From the NCBI GenBank assembly GCA_021730945.1, contig JAKFYH010000016.1, forward strand, positions 62,001 through 126,000: a stretch of DNA of 64,000 nucleotides, written 5' to 3'. Position numbers and translations under genes: made by a program. Origin of the DNA: Acidobacteriota bacterium (lineage in GTDB: Bacteria; Acidobacteriota; Vicinamibacteria; Vicinamibacterales; UBA2999). The stretch's first letter is position 1. Every line of letters starts with the position of its first letter. Under the pieces are notes generated by a model, which was not told the origin of the DNA, searched no databases, and saw nothing but the letters and a program-made list of their open reading frames with translations. Below are positions 1-7,455 of the stretch, one piece after another.

Positions 1-520
1 GGGCGCACCCCTCCGGCTGGTCGTGCCGGGTTGGTACGGCGCACCCAACGTCAAGTGGTTGTCTGAAATCGTCGTCCAGCAGGACCCATACCTGGGTAAG
101 TTCCAGACCCATTGGTACCGCACGCTCAAGGGCGAGATGATCAACGGCGAGATGAAATGGGTCGAGACCGGCATCACCCACCTCCAGCTCAAGTCGTTTG
201 TCGGCCGCGTCACCAAGACCGGCGACGACCACAAGTTGACCACCATCGTGCTGAACGACGGCACGCCGATCAAGTCAGTGGAAGTGAAAATCGACGACGG
301 CCCGTGGCAGATGGCGACCGCCGATCCGTCCACCACCGCGAAGTACGGCTGGAAGCTCTACAACTACACCTGGAAGGGCGCGACCGCAGGCGAGCACACC
401 GTGATCTCGCGCGTCACCGACGCAACCGGCAAGGTGCAGCCCACCGAAGCCGAGCTCGCGAACAAGAAGACGTTCCTCGAGGACAACTCGCAGCATCCCC
501 GCAAGGTGATGATTAGCTAG
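1..520 (+). CDS. Sulfite oxidase-like molybdopterin oxidoreductase, C-terminal part (5' truncated)
   Basis: The reading frame is open from base 2, so the gene begins outside the window. The first visible residues (RLVVPGWYGAPNVKWL) match the end of the Moco-binding domain of sulfite oxidase/SorA proteins. About 150 residues follow that fit the Ig-like dimerisation domain, including a KIDDGPWQ strand. Such enzymes oxidise sulfite to sulfate in the periplasm and pass electrons to cytochrome c. The catalytic cysteine and any signal peptide lie upstream and cannot be checked. A strong terminator follows, and then a sulfur-compound transporter pair, which supports a sulfur role. A SoxC- or YedY-type relative is possible. 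Confidence 0.8.
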   Translation, partial: GAPLRLVVPGWYGAPNVKWLSEIVVQQDPYLGKFQTHWYRTLKGEMINGEMKWVETGITHLQLKSFVGRVTKTGDDHKLTTIVLNDGTPIKSVEVKIDDGPWQMATADPSTTAKYGWKLYNYTWKGATAGEHTVISRVTDATGKVQPTEAELANKKTFLEDNSQHPRKVMIS

Positions 521-528
521 AGCCAGAC

Positions 529-549
529 GGGATCCGGGATCCGGGATCC
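529..549. repeat. Three tandem copies of the 7-mer GGGATCC
   Basis: Three exact head-to-tail copies of GGGATCC lie between the sulfite oxidase stop and its terminator. It is a short simple repeat that could vary in copy number. No function is implied. Confidence 0.8.
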
Positions 550-557
550 GGACATCA

Positions 558-593
558 AGGGATCGGCCGAAAGGCCGGTCCCTCTTTGTTTTT
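558..593 (+). terminator. Rho-independent terminator after the sulfite oxidase gene
   Basis: An 11-bp stem (AGGGATCGGCC pairing with GGCCGGTCCCT, one G-T pair) is closed by a GAAA tetraloop. It is followed by a T-rich run ending in TTTTT. It separates the sulfite oxidase transcript from the transporter genes. Confidence 0.85.
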
Positions 594-612
594 GGCGGCC
601 TTGAGGCGTAGG

Positions 613-1188
613 ATGCCCCCTATGCTTGAGTTGCTCTCTCGGCCTTGGCCTTGGTACGTCGGGGGGGCCTGTGTTGGGCTCACCGTTCCGGTGCTGCTGT
701 TGCTCGGCAACAAGTCCTTCGGCATCTCGTCGAGCCTTCGGCACATCTGCGCGGCCTGCTTCCCGGCGAACATTCCGTTCTTCAAGTACAACTGGCACCG
801 CGAGTCGTGGAACCTCTTCTTTGTCGCCGGCATTTTTCTCGGCGGCTTCATGGCCACGCAGTTTCTGACCAACCCGGAACCCATTCAGATCGCGGCCTCG
901 ACGCGCGCTGAACTGGCGGCGCTGGGCGTTCAGGACTTCAACGGCCTGATGCCGGCCGATGTCTTCGGCAGCGATCAACTGTTCACGGCAAAGGGCTTGA
1001 TCTTCTTCGTGATGGGCGGACTGCTCGTCGGCTTCGGCACGCGGTGGGCCGGCGGCTGCACCAGCGGCCACACCATCATGGGACTGTCGAACCTGCAGTG
1101 GCCGTCGCTCGTGGCGACGACGGCGTTCATGGTCGGCGGTTTTGCCGGCACCTGGCTGCTGCTGCCCCTTGTCTTTGGAGTGCTGTAG
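613..1188 (+). CDS. YeeE/YedE-family sulfur transporter, first half
   Basis: A membrane protein of about 191 residues with about four hydrophobic helices and the motif [12 protein letters not shown], the Cys-containing signature of YeeE/YedE (thiosulfate/sulfide transport) proteins. In many bacteria the family occurs as two short genes rather than one long one, and the next gene supplies the other half. ATG 613 is chosen because GAGG lies six bases before it; ATG 622 is an alternative. It probably moves a reduced sulfur compound across the inner membrane, which fits the upstream sulfite oxidase. The exact substrate cannot be read from the sequence. Confidence 0.8.
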   Translation: MPPMLELLSRPWPWYVGGACVGLTVPVLLLLGNKSFGISSSLRHICAACFPANIPFFKYNWHRESWNLFFVAGIFLGGFMATQFLTNPEPIQIAASTRAELAALGVQDFNGLMPADVFGSDQLFTAKGLIFFVMGGLLVGFGTRWAGGCTSGHTIMGLSNLQWPSLVATTAFMVGGFAGTWLLLPLVFGVL

Positions 1189-1695
1189 ATGACGACCATG
1201 GAACGCACGGCGGAAATGACCGGCGCGCCTGGCCGGCCGTTCGTATGCGAGGCGCCAAACGAGCAGGCGGAGCAAGAAGGCGTGTTCGACAACCTCAAGT
1301 ACCTCGCGGTCGGAACCCTGTTCGGCATCGTGTTCGTCAAGGGCGAAGTGATCTCGTGGTTCCGCATCCAGGAAATGTTCCGGCTGTCGGCGTTCCACAT
1401 GTACGGCGTCATTGGCACGGCCGTGGTGGTCGGCATGGTCTCGATCTTTCTGATCAAGAAGTTCGACCTCAAGACGCTGGCGGGCGAATCGGTCGTGATT
1501 CGTGACAAGACCTTCAACCAGGGTCAGATCTACGGCGGGCTGATCTTCGGTTTGGGCTGGGCGCTGACCGGGGCCTGTCCTGGTCCGCTGTTCGCGCAAA
1601 TCGGCGCCGGCTACTCTGCCGTCGGCGTCACGCTGGTCAGCGCCGTGACCGGCACCTGGTTGTACGGCCTTTTGCGGGAACGCCTGCCGCACTAG
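1189..1695 (+). CDS. YeeE/YedE-family sulfur transporter, second half (DUF6691-like)
   Basis: The start ATG follows directly on the stop of the first half, so the two are surely co-translated. The 168-residue protein has several hydrophobic helices and the motif GWALTGACPGPL, the second conserved Cys signature of the family. Together the two proteins supply both Cys motifs of a full YeeE-type channel. The first ~35 residues are soluble and variable; later ATGs at 1198 and 1216 are possible starts. Confidence 0.8.
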   Translation: MTTMERTAEMTGAPGRPFVCEAPNEQAEQEGVFDNLKYLAVGTLFGIVFVKGEVISWFRIQEMFRLSAFHMYGVIGTAVVVGMVSIFLIKKFDLKTLAGESVVIRDKTFNQGQIYGGLIFGLGWALTGACPGPLFAQIGAGYSAVGVTLVSAVTGTWLYGLLRERLPH

Positions 1696-1716
1696 TCACG
1701 AGTCAGGTTGAGTGCG

Positions 1717-1911
1717 ATGAAGCGCGATACGATCTTCGGCGGCATCGGCATCGTCTGGGGCGGATGGGCGGTGATGAATTGGTATCAGGCTGGCCGGCCA
1801 GTCAATCTGCAATCACCGGAAGGTCTGGTCTACGTCACCGGCGCCGTGATGGGCTCTGTGATGGCGACTGTCGGGCTGTTCTACTTTCTACGCGGCTCTG
1901 GCGACGGATAG
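1717..1911 (+). CDS. Small membrane protein, 64 aa, unknown function
   Basis: Starts at ATG 1717, 21 bases after the transporter stop. It encodes two hydrophobic segments (about residues 6-20 and 37-56) joined by a short polar loop. I do not recognise the family. Its position makes it a likely third gene of the sulfur-transport operon, perhaps an accessory subunit. A TTG at 1708 would add three residues. Confidence 0.6.
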   Translation: MKRDTIFGGIGIVWGGWAVMNWYQAGRPVNLQSPEGLVYVTGAVMGSVMATVGLFYFLRGSGDG

Positions 1912-1932
1912 GTGAGGTGGTGATCGGCCAGG

Positions 1933-4359
1933 CTACTCGGCGCGAAGCGCCGCGATCGGATCGACGAGAGTGGCGCGACGGGCGGGGAGCCAGCACGCCG
2001 CGGCCGCCACTGCCATCAACAACAGCGGCACGCCAATCATGATCGGCATGTCCTCGGCGCCGCCCGCGAAGAGATGCAGGTCGACCATCACGGCTACGAC
2101 CATGGCCAGGAACACGCCGGCGCCGATGACCAGCATGCTTTCCTTCGCGATCTGGCTCACGACCCGATCCGCCGTGGCACCGAGCGCCATCCGAACGCCG
2201 ATTTCGGCGGTGCGATGCGCGACGGAGTACGACACGACGGCGTAGATCCCCATCGACACCAGCGCCAGCAACAGCGGCGCGATGATCAGGAACAGGCGCG
2301 CCGGGATCTTCCTCAGAAACAGGTTGCGCTCGACGTGCTCCGTCATGGTGCGGATGTTGTACACCGGGAGCGAGGCATCGATCTCGCGCACGGCCCGCTG
2401 CACCTCGGAGGCCAGCAGCGTCTCGGAGCCCGGCCGCGCGCGCAGGTGCACCTCGCCCAGGTAGCGCGGGCGCTCGCGATAGGAGAGAAAGAACGCGGGC
2501 GTCGGCGGCTCGCCAAACGCATCGTAGGTCGAATTCCGGGCCACCCCTGTAATCGCGTAGGTGACGCCGCCGCTCAGGAGGCCGCGACCGATCGGGTCGG
2601 CCGGTGCGATGTATCGTCGCACGAACTCTTCGTTGACAATCACCTGGGGCGGCCGCGCGGTGTCGGAGAGGGCGGTGAAGTCATCGCCCGCCACCAGTGG
2701 AATGCCCATGGTGCTGAAGTAACCCGGCGACACGATGTTGCTGAGCGCCAGCTCCTGCTGCTCGGTGGTCTGTGCCCGTCCCTCAAGGGTGAAGTTCCGC
2801 ATGGGCAGGCCGTGAATGTCGAGCGGCATGGCGTTGGCGATCGCCACTGATTCGACCGACGGCACGCGTTTCAGGCGCTCGAGCAACCGCGTTGCGAACT
2901 GGCGCGCGTAATCGTCGGTGGGCGCGCCGGGTCCGAGGTCGTAGGTGGCCAGCAACAGCCCCTCCGTGCGGAAGCCGGGGTTGGTGTCGCGAGTTTCCAC
3001 GAAGCCCTGAAAGAACAGCCCGGCCACGACCAGCACCAGCACGGCAAGGCCGCACTGCGCCGCCATCAGGCCGTCGCGCATGGTGCTGCGCCCGGCGTCC
3101 CTCGACCCGCTGCGGATCGCGCGCTGTGGATCGATGCGTCCAAGCTGCCAGGCCGGCGCGGCTCCGAAGAGCAGGCCGCTGCCGATGCCAAGAACGACCG
3201 CGAACAGCAGGCCAAGTCCGTCCAGGCTGGTTTGGAAGCGAACTGGAAACGCGCCATAGGGCGGCATGGCGCGCAACGCTTCAGTTCCCCACCAGGCGAT
3301 CAGGATGCCGAGCCCAGCGCCCAGCAACCCCAGCAAGACGTTCTCAACCAGCAGGAGCCTGATCACGCTGCCCGGCCGTGCGCCAAGGGCCAGGCGCACG
3401 CCGACTTCGCGATGACGGGAACTGGCCCGCGCCAGCACCAGGTTGGCGGTATTGCCGCACACGGCCAGCAACACCAGCAGCATGAGGACCTGCAGCAGGC
3501 CGAGCGCGGTTACGAACATCATCTGCGGCCCGCGCGCCGCCATCCAGAACGGCCGCAGTTCGCCGCTGATGCGGCCGTTGCTCTCGGGAAACTCCAGGGC
3601 CAGTCCACTCATCGCCGCCACGATCTGTACCGCCGCTTCGGCTTCGGTTGCGCCGGGGCGCAAGCGCCCCATCGCCGAGTAGCCACGCTGGTTGCGCGAC
3701 TCGAGTTCCGCGGAGCCTGACACAATCACCGGCGCGAGTGTGGCTGGCAGCCACAGGTCGAACTGCAGGCCCATGACCGTGCCTTGAAATCCCTCGGGCG
3801 CGACGCCGGCGATGGTGAGTGGGTTGCCGTTAACCAACAGGGTCTGGCCGATGGCGGCAGCACTGCCGCCGAACCGCGTCTGCCAGTAGTCGTGGGACAG
3901 CACTACGATCGGCACAGCCCCGGCGACGTCAGTTTCATCCGGCCGAATGAAGCGTCCGGCCGCCGGGCTCAGGCCGAGGGCGGCAAAGTAGTTGCCCGAC
4001 ACCAGCAACGCATAGGTGCGTTCGGATCGCGCCGTCTCGCCGACATTGAGCGGCGCCATGCGATAGGCGATCAGCTGATCGATGGCCGGGAGGCGCGGGA
4101 CGAGGTCGCGATACTCGGTCCACGACATGCCCGGGTAGGTGCCGGTGTCGGCCTTAGGTTCAACGGAGAAGAAGCTGGAGCCGTGAGCGACGCCGGGCAG
4201 CGGCTTCAGAGTGACCGCCTGCAGCCACGAGAAGACGGCCGTGTTCACGCCAATGCCGATGCCGAGCGAGACAACCACCACGGCAGCCAGGCCCGGCGAG
4301 CGGGCGATCGTTCTCAGGGCATGCGAGATCACTTCGGTTGCAGTCGTTCTGCGGTCCAT
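1933..4359 (-). CDS. ADOP-type ABC permease (MacB/FtsX-like, no ATPase domain)
   Basis: An 808-residue protein with the duplicated layout of acidobacterial orphan permeases. It has an N-terminal helix (LAAVVVVSLGIGIGVNTAVF) and a MacB-type periplasmic domain. A first FtsX block of three helices contains the ASSRHREVGVRLALGA motif. A second periplasmic domain and a second FtsX block ending in PARRATLVDPIAALRAE complete it. No Walker motifs are present and no ATPase gene is adjacent. Family members are presumed to act in MacB-like export or in mechanotransmission, but the substrate is unknown. It lies downstream of the 40-aa peptide gene on the same strand and may share its promoter. Confidence 0.9.
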   Translation of the reverse strand: MDRRTTATEVISHALRTIARSPGLAAVVVVSLGIGIGVNTAVFSWLQAVTLKPLPGVAHGSSFFSVEPKADTGTYPGMSWTEYRDLVPRLPAIDQLIAYRMAPLNVGETARSERTYALLVSGNYFAALGLSPAAGRFIRPDETDVAGAVPIVVLSHDYWQTRFGGSAAAIGQTLLVNGNPLTIAGVAPEGFQGTVMGLQFDLWLPATLAPVIVSGSAELESRNQRGYSAMGRLRPGATEAEAAVQIVAAMSGLALEFPESNGRISGELRPFWMAARGPQMMFVTALGLLQVLMLLVLLAVCGNTANLVLARASSRHREVGVRLALGARPGSVIRLLLVENVLLGLLGAGLGILIAWWGTEALRAMPPYGAFPVRFQTSLDGLGLLFAVVLGIGSGLLFGAAPAWQLGRIDPQRAIRSGSRDAGRSTMRDGLMAAQCGLAVLVLVVAGLFFQGFVETRDTNPGFRTEGLLLATYDLGPGAPTDDYARQFATRLLERLKRVPSVESVAIANAMPLDIHGLPMRNFTLEGRAQTTEQQELALSNIVSPGYFSTMGIPLVAGDDFTALSDTARPPQVIVNEEFVRRYIAPADPIGRGLLSGGVTYAITGVARNSTYDAFGEPPTPAFFLSYRERPRYLGEVHLRARPGSETLLASEVQRAVREIDASLPVYNIRTMTEHVERNLFLRKIPARLFLIIAPLLLALVSMGIYAVVSYSVAHRTAEIGVRMALGATADRVVSQIAKESMLVIGAGVFLAMVVAVMVDLHLFAGGAEDMPIMIGVPLLLMAVAAAACWLPARRATLVDPIAALRAE

Positions 4360-4432
4360 TTGGTCGGACCGTGGCTTGTCGTCAACTCACCAGCCATGGT
4401 GCCGGCCTCGCCAATGATGGTGTTCAGCACGG

Positions 4433-4555
4433 CTATTGACCTCCATGGAGTATGCGCCCGAGGGCGGGTCCGAGTCCGAAGAAGTGCATGGCAATGGCGA
4501 GGGCAATCACGCCGCCCAGGGCGATGGCGAAGAGAAGCTTTGAGCCGGTCAGCAT
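4433..4555 (-). CDS. 40-residue single-span membrane peptide
   Basis: ATG at 4555, stop TAG at 4433-4435. The peptide begins MLTGSKLLFAIALGG, forms one long hydrophobic span (about residues 7-36, with a GLGP turn) and ends in HGGQ. Codon use matches the neighbours. It diverges from the response-regulator gene at 4644. Its upstream region holds a direct repeat of the same form as the regulator's own (4581-4598), followed 11 bp later by TAGGCT as a -10. That suggests the peptide is a target of the two-component system. A role like MgrB (a small PhoQ feedback inhibitor) is only an analogy. Confidence 0.6.
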   Translation of the reverse strand: MLTGSKLLFAIALGGVIALAIAMHFFGLGPALGRILHGGQ

Positions 4556-4580
4556 AGGGACAGAGCCTACCAGTGACCAG

Positions 4581-4619
4581 CTGAACCGAACGTGAAGGCG
4601 TCATTCAGGTGTCGTTCAG
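4581..4619. promoter_or_regulatory. Two response-regulator-type direct-repeat boxes between divergent promoters
   Basis: On the plus strand, CATTCAG-gtgt-CGTTCAG (4602-4619) is a 7-bp repeat with 11-bp period. It ends 12 bp before CACAAT (4632-4637), a -10 for the regulator gene. On the minus strand, CCTTCAC-gttc-GGTTCAG (4598 down to 4581) has the same period and ends 11 bp before TAGGCT (4569 down to 4564), a -10 for the 40-aa peptide. Direct repeats about 12 bp upstream of -10 are the PhoP/OmpR class II activation layout. I infer autoregulation and co-regulation. Confidence 0.6.
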
Positions 4620-4643
4620 CGGCAAAGCAGGCACAATTGCAGC

Positions 4644-5306
4644 GTGCGCATCCTGGTGGCGGAGGACGAAGCCGCCTTGTCGGAACAACTTGCAGCCGCC
4701 TTGGGCACGGCTGGTTACGCCGTGGACTGTGCCGTTGATGGCGAGCGCGCCGACTTTCTGGGACGAACCGAAGGGTACGACGCCGTGGTGCTCGACCTCG
4801 GCCTTCCCAAGGTCGATGGCCTGACCCTGTTGCGCCGCTGGCGTGAGTCGGGCATCGGCACCCCGGTGCTGGTGCTGACAGCTCGCGGCAGCTGGCACGA
4901 GAAGGTCCTGGGCATCGACGGCGGAGCCGACGACTACATGGCCAAGCCGTTCGAAATCGAGGAGGTGCTGGCGCGCCTGCGGGCGCTGATTCGCCGCGCC
5001 AGCGGCCAGGTGACACCCGCGATCACGATCGGCGCCCTGGTACTCGATCCGCGCAGTGCGCGCGTCTCGCTGGCCGGCGTGCCCGTTAAGCTCACCAGCC
5101 ACGAGTTTCGCGTGCTGTCCTATCTCATGCACCACCGCGGCAGGATCGTCTCGCAGGGCGAACTGACCGAGCATATCTATTCACAGGGATTCGACCGCGA
5201 TTCGAACACGGTGGAAGTGTTCGTGGCGCGGCTGCGGCGCAAGTTGGGCGGTTCGCTGATTGCGACGGTGCGCGGCATGGGCTACCGCATTGAGGAACCG
5301 GCATGA
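4644..5306 (+). CDS. OmpR/PhoP-family response regulator
   Basis: 220 residues. The receiver domain (1-115) has the acidic pair in VAEDE, phospho-acceptor Asp51 (VVLDLGLP) and the conserved Lys in AKPF. A winged-helix output domain follows (about 125-218), with TSHEFRVLSYLMHHRG and a C-terminal RGMGYRIE. GTG start 4644 lies six bases after CACAAT, so the transcript may be leaderless. The stop overlaps the kinase start by four bases. It probably binds the direct repeats just upstream and controls itself and the divergent peptide gene. Confidence 0.9.
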   Translation: MRILVAEDEAALSEQLAAALGTAGYAVDCAVDGERADFLGRTEGYDAVVLDLGLPKVDGLTLLRRWRESGIGTPVLVLTARGSWHEKVLGIDGGADDYMAKPFEIEEVLARLRALIRRASGQVTPAITIGALVLDPRSARVSLAGVPVKLTSHEFRVLSYLMHHRGRIVSQGELTEHIYSQGFDRDSNTVEVFVARLRRKLGGSLIATVRGMGYRIEEPA

Positions 5307-6301
5307 GGCGGCTGTTGTCGTTGCGGGCGCGGATTCTGATCGGCGCGGCGTTGTGGACCGCTGGACTGTTCACGCTGGCGGGGTTGGTACTGACGCAGGC
5401 AATGTTCCGCCATCCCAACGCGCCGGGAGTGTTTCACGACCTCTTCTTGAACGTCTGGCCCTTGTCGATCGTGGCAGCAGTGTGCCTGGTGGCGGGGCTG
5501 TCCCAGATCAGGCGCGGGCTGACGCCGTTTGATGAACTGCGCGTTCGTCTCGGGGGCGTGCGCGAAGGCCGAGACAAGCGACTGGAAGGCGCCTACCCTG
5601 CTGAGGTTCAACCGCTGGTGGCTGACCTGAACGGGCTGTTACAGGACCGCGAGCAGCGGGTCACGCGGGCGCTGACCAAGGCCGGCGACCTGGCGCATGG
5701 ACTCAAGACACCGCTTGCGGTGTTGAACCGCGAAGCGGAGCGAGCGCGGGCGGCAGGGCAGAATGAGCTGGCAACGGCCATTACACGGCAGGTCGAACGC
5801 ATGGGCCGGCAGGTGGACTATCACCTCGCCCAGGCGCGCGCCTCGGCGTCGGGCGGCAACCCCGGTATCCGCTGCCACGTGCTGACCTCGGCTGATGGGC
5901 TGGCCCGCACCATGCACACGCTGCACGCCGATCGCGGGATCAACGTGAAGATCGACGTGTCGCCCGAACACTTCGTACGGGGCCTGCGTGAGGATCTTGA
6001 TGAGATGCTCGGCAACCTGGTTGACAACGCGTGCAAGTGGGCGCAGTCGCGGGTGAGCGTCACCTCAATCCTCGAGGCGTCACGGGTGACCATTCTCGTG
6101 GACGACGATGGCGCCGGACTGGATCCATCGCTGCGGGAAACGGCGTTACGCCGAGGTGTGAGAGTGGATGAGGCGGCGCCCGGCTCGGGTCTGGGTCTGG
6201 CGATCGTCCGCGATCTGGCCGAACTGTATGACGGTTCGATCTCGCTGCACTCCTCCCCGATGGGTGGTGTCCGCGCGCGCCTCGAGCTGCCGCGAGCTTG
6301 A
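5303..6301 (+). CDS. Sensor histidine kinase, PhoQ-like
   Basis: 332 residues, ATG overlapping the regulator stop by four bases. Two transmembrane helices (about 11-32 and 51-68) enclose a very short periplasmic loop of roughly 20 residues. A short linker follows, then the phospho-acceptor region GDLAHGLKTPL with His132, an N box (LGNLVDNACKWA) and the G box GSGLGLAIV. The DLAHxLKTPL form of the H box is typical of PhoQ-like kinases. The tiny sensor loop suggests that it senses within the membrane or through a partner protein, and the divergent 40-aa peptide is a candidate partner. Confidence 0.9.
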   Translation: MRRLLSLRARILIGAALWTAGLFTLAGLVLTQAMFRHPNAPGVFHDLFLNVWPLSIVAAVCLVAGLSQIRRGLTPFDELRVRLGGVREGRDKRLEGAYPAEVQPLVADLNGLLQDREQRVTRALTKAGDLAHGLKTPLAVLNREAERARAAGQNELATAITRQVERMGRQVDYHLAQARASASGGNPGIRCHVLTSADGLARTMHTLHADRGINVKIDVSPEHFVRGLREDLDEMLGNLVDNACKWAQSRVSVTSILEASRVTILVDDDGAGLDPSLRETALRRGVRVDEAAPGSGLGLAIVRDLAELYDGSISLHSSPMGGVRARLELPRA

Positions 6302-6364
6302 GAGATGACCGCAGATCGGGAGATCAGAAGTTAAGGAATCAGAATTACTCCTTTGCTGAGCCCC

Positions 6365-6370
6365 TATAAT
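6365..6370 (+). promoter_or_regulatory. Perfect -10 TATAAT before the LPMO-like gene
   Basis: TATAAT at 6365-6370 lies 16 bases before the ATG at 6387, with a purine-rich AGAGGGGA between that can act as ribosome binding site. No convincing -35 is seen; the best spaced hexamer is GAATTA at 6342-6347. Confidence 0.55.
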
Positions 6371-6386
6371 CCCCAGAGGGGAAACC

Positions 6387-7007
6387 ATGAGACTTGTCCG
6401 AGTGCTTTCTGTTGCGATCCTGCTTGCCGGCGCGGCGCCGATCTTGACCGACGCGCATTTCAAGCTGCTTGAGCCGGCATCCAGGCTGGTGGAAGATCAG
6501 CGTGGCGACCCGCAGAAGCTCGGGCCGTGCGGCGGCACGTCGGCCAACCCCGGCACCCCGAGCGGCATCGTCAACGCCGCCCAGGGCGGTTCGAAGCTTC
6601 ACATCAAGTTGCAGGAAACGATCTACCACCCGGGCTTCTACCGCGTGGCGCTGGCGGTGAAGTCGGTGGACGAGCTGCCGCCGGACCCGGTGGCGATCAC
6701 GCGCGAGACAGCGAAGGGTCCGTGGTCGATATCCGGCGCGATCCAGAGCAACCCGCAAATGCCGGTGCTTGCCGACGGCCTGTTCTCACACCGCACCCGG
6801 CCGGCCGCTGGAACGCAGCTGCCGCCCTTCGAGACCGACGTCGATCTGCCCAACATCAACTGCGAGAAGTGCACGGTGCAGATCGTGCAGTTCATGGAAG
6901 ACCACGGCTACAACAAAGATGGCGGTTACACCTACCACCACTGCGCCGATGTGAAGATCACGGCCGATCCGGCCAAGCCGATCGACAAGGGCTGGCCGGG
7001 TCAGTAG
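6387..7007 (+). CDS. Secreted LPMO-like copper protein (SCE4755 type)
   Basis: 206 residues. A signal peptide of 23 residues ends TDA, and cleavage would expose His24 (HFKLLEPASR) as the new N-terminus. This is the hallmark of lytic polysaccharide monooxygenases, where the N-terminal His is half of the copper 'histidine brace'. Near the C-terminus, CEKCTVQIVQFMEDH and YTYHHCADVKI carry paired cysteines and candidate second-brace histidines, as in LPMO cores. I recall a family named SCE4755 polysaccharide monooxygenase-like. Substrate and activity are unknown. It is a single gene with its own promoter. Confidence 0.7.
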   Translation: MRLVRVLSVAILLAGAAPILTDAHFKLLEPASRLVEDQRGDPQKLGPCGGTSANPGTPSGIVNAAQGGSKLHIKLQETIYHPGFYRVALAVKSVDELPPDPVAITRETAKGPWSISGAIQSNPQMPVLADGLFSHRTRPAAGTQLPPFETDVDLPNINCEKCTVQIVQFMEDHGYNKDGGYTYHHCADVKITADPAKPIDKGWPGQ

Positions 7008-7433
7008 CTACTGCGCCGGCTTCGGCGCCTTGCCGAACACTTCGACGATGGTCGCGGTCATGGTGCCGGTGTTCGTGAACGTATGCATCACGCCGCCCTT
7101 CAGGTCGACGACATCACCGGCCTTGACCTCAACCGGCGGCTGACCCTCGATGGTCAACACCAGTTGGCCGGTCAGCAGCGTGAAGACGTGATAGGTCGCC
7201 TCGGCGTGATTGTGCATCCGGCGAACGGCGCCCGGCTCGGCCCAATCGCGCAGTACCCGAAACTCGGGTCGATCCATCACCACCATCGATGAGATGCCGG
7301 GATCGCCAGCCACCGCCCGGCCCTTCTCGGGCCCGCCGATGGCCTGCGCCGCCAATGCGGACGAGACCGAACTGCCTGGCAGTGAAACAGCCAGCATGAA
7401 TCCTGCCGCCACCATGAATCGCCTGATGCCCAT
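7008..7433 (-). CDS. Exported single-domain cupin
   Basis: Start taken at ATG 7433 because a clean signal peptide follows (MGIRRFMVAAGFMLAVSLPG to ALAAQA). Longer in-frame starts lie inside the divergent gene. The mature protein of about 110 residues is one cupin barrel with metal ligands in HNHAEATYHVF and a later GGVMHTF. The metal and any catalysis are unknown. It converges on the LPMO-like gene with no gap. TAGTAT on the minus strand ends seven bases before the ATG, so the message may be leaderless. Confidence 0.75.
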   Translation of the reverse strand: MGIRRFMVAAGFMLAVSLPGSSVSSALAAQAIGGPEKGRAVAGDPGISSMVVMDRPEFRVLRDWAEPGAVRRMHNHAEATYHVFTLLTGQLVLTIEGQPPVEVKAGDVVDLKGGVMHTFTNTGTMTATIVEVFGKAPKPAQ

Positions 7434-7439
7434 GCGCCC

Positions 7440-7446
7440 TATACTA
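7440..7446. promoter_or_regulatory. Shared TATACTA element between divergent cupin and methyltransferase genes
   Basis: The 22-bp gap holds TATACT (plus, 7440-7445) ten bases before ATG 7456, and TAGTAT (minus) seven bases before ATG 7433. The two starts are too close for conventional leaders, so both messages would be leaderless or nearly so. No good -35 is visible on either side. Confidence 0.4.
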
Positions 7447-7455
7447 CCGTCGGGC

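Noticed and set aside
517..1692. 391-codon open frame on the minus strand
   Set aside because: It is antisense to the two YeeE/YedE genes; composition is Arg/His/Gln-rich low-information sequence.
4329..4431. 33-codon minus-strand frame from a GTG just after the 40-aa peptide
   Set aside because: It overlaps the ADOP start, has no ribosome site or recognisable features, and could simply be the tail of an open frame. Left out, though a translated leader is not excluded.
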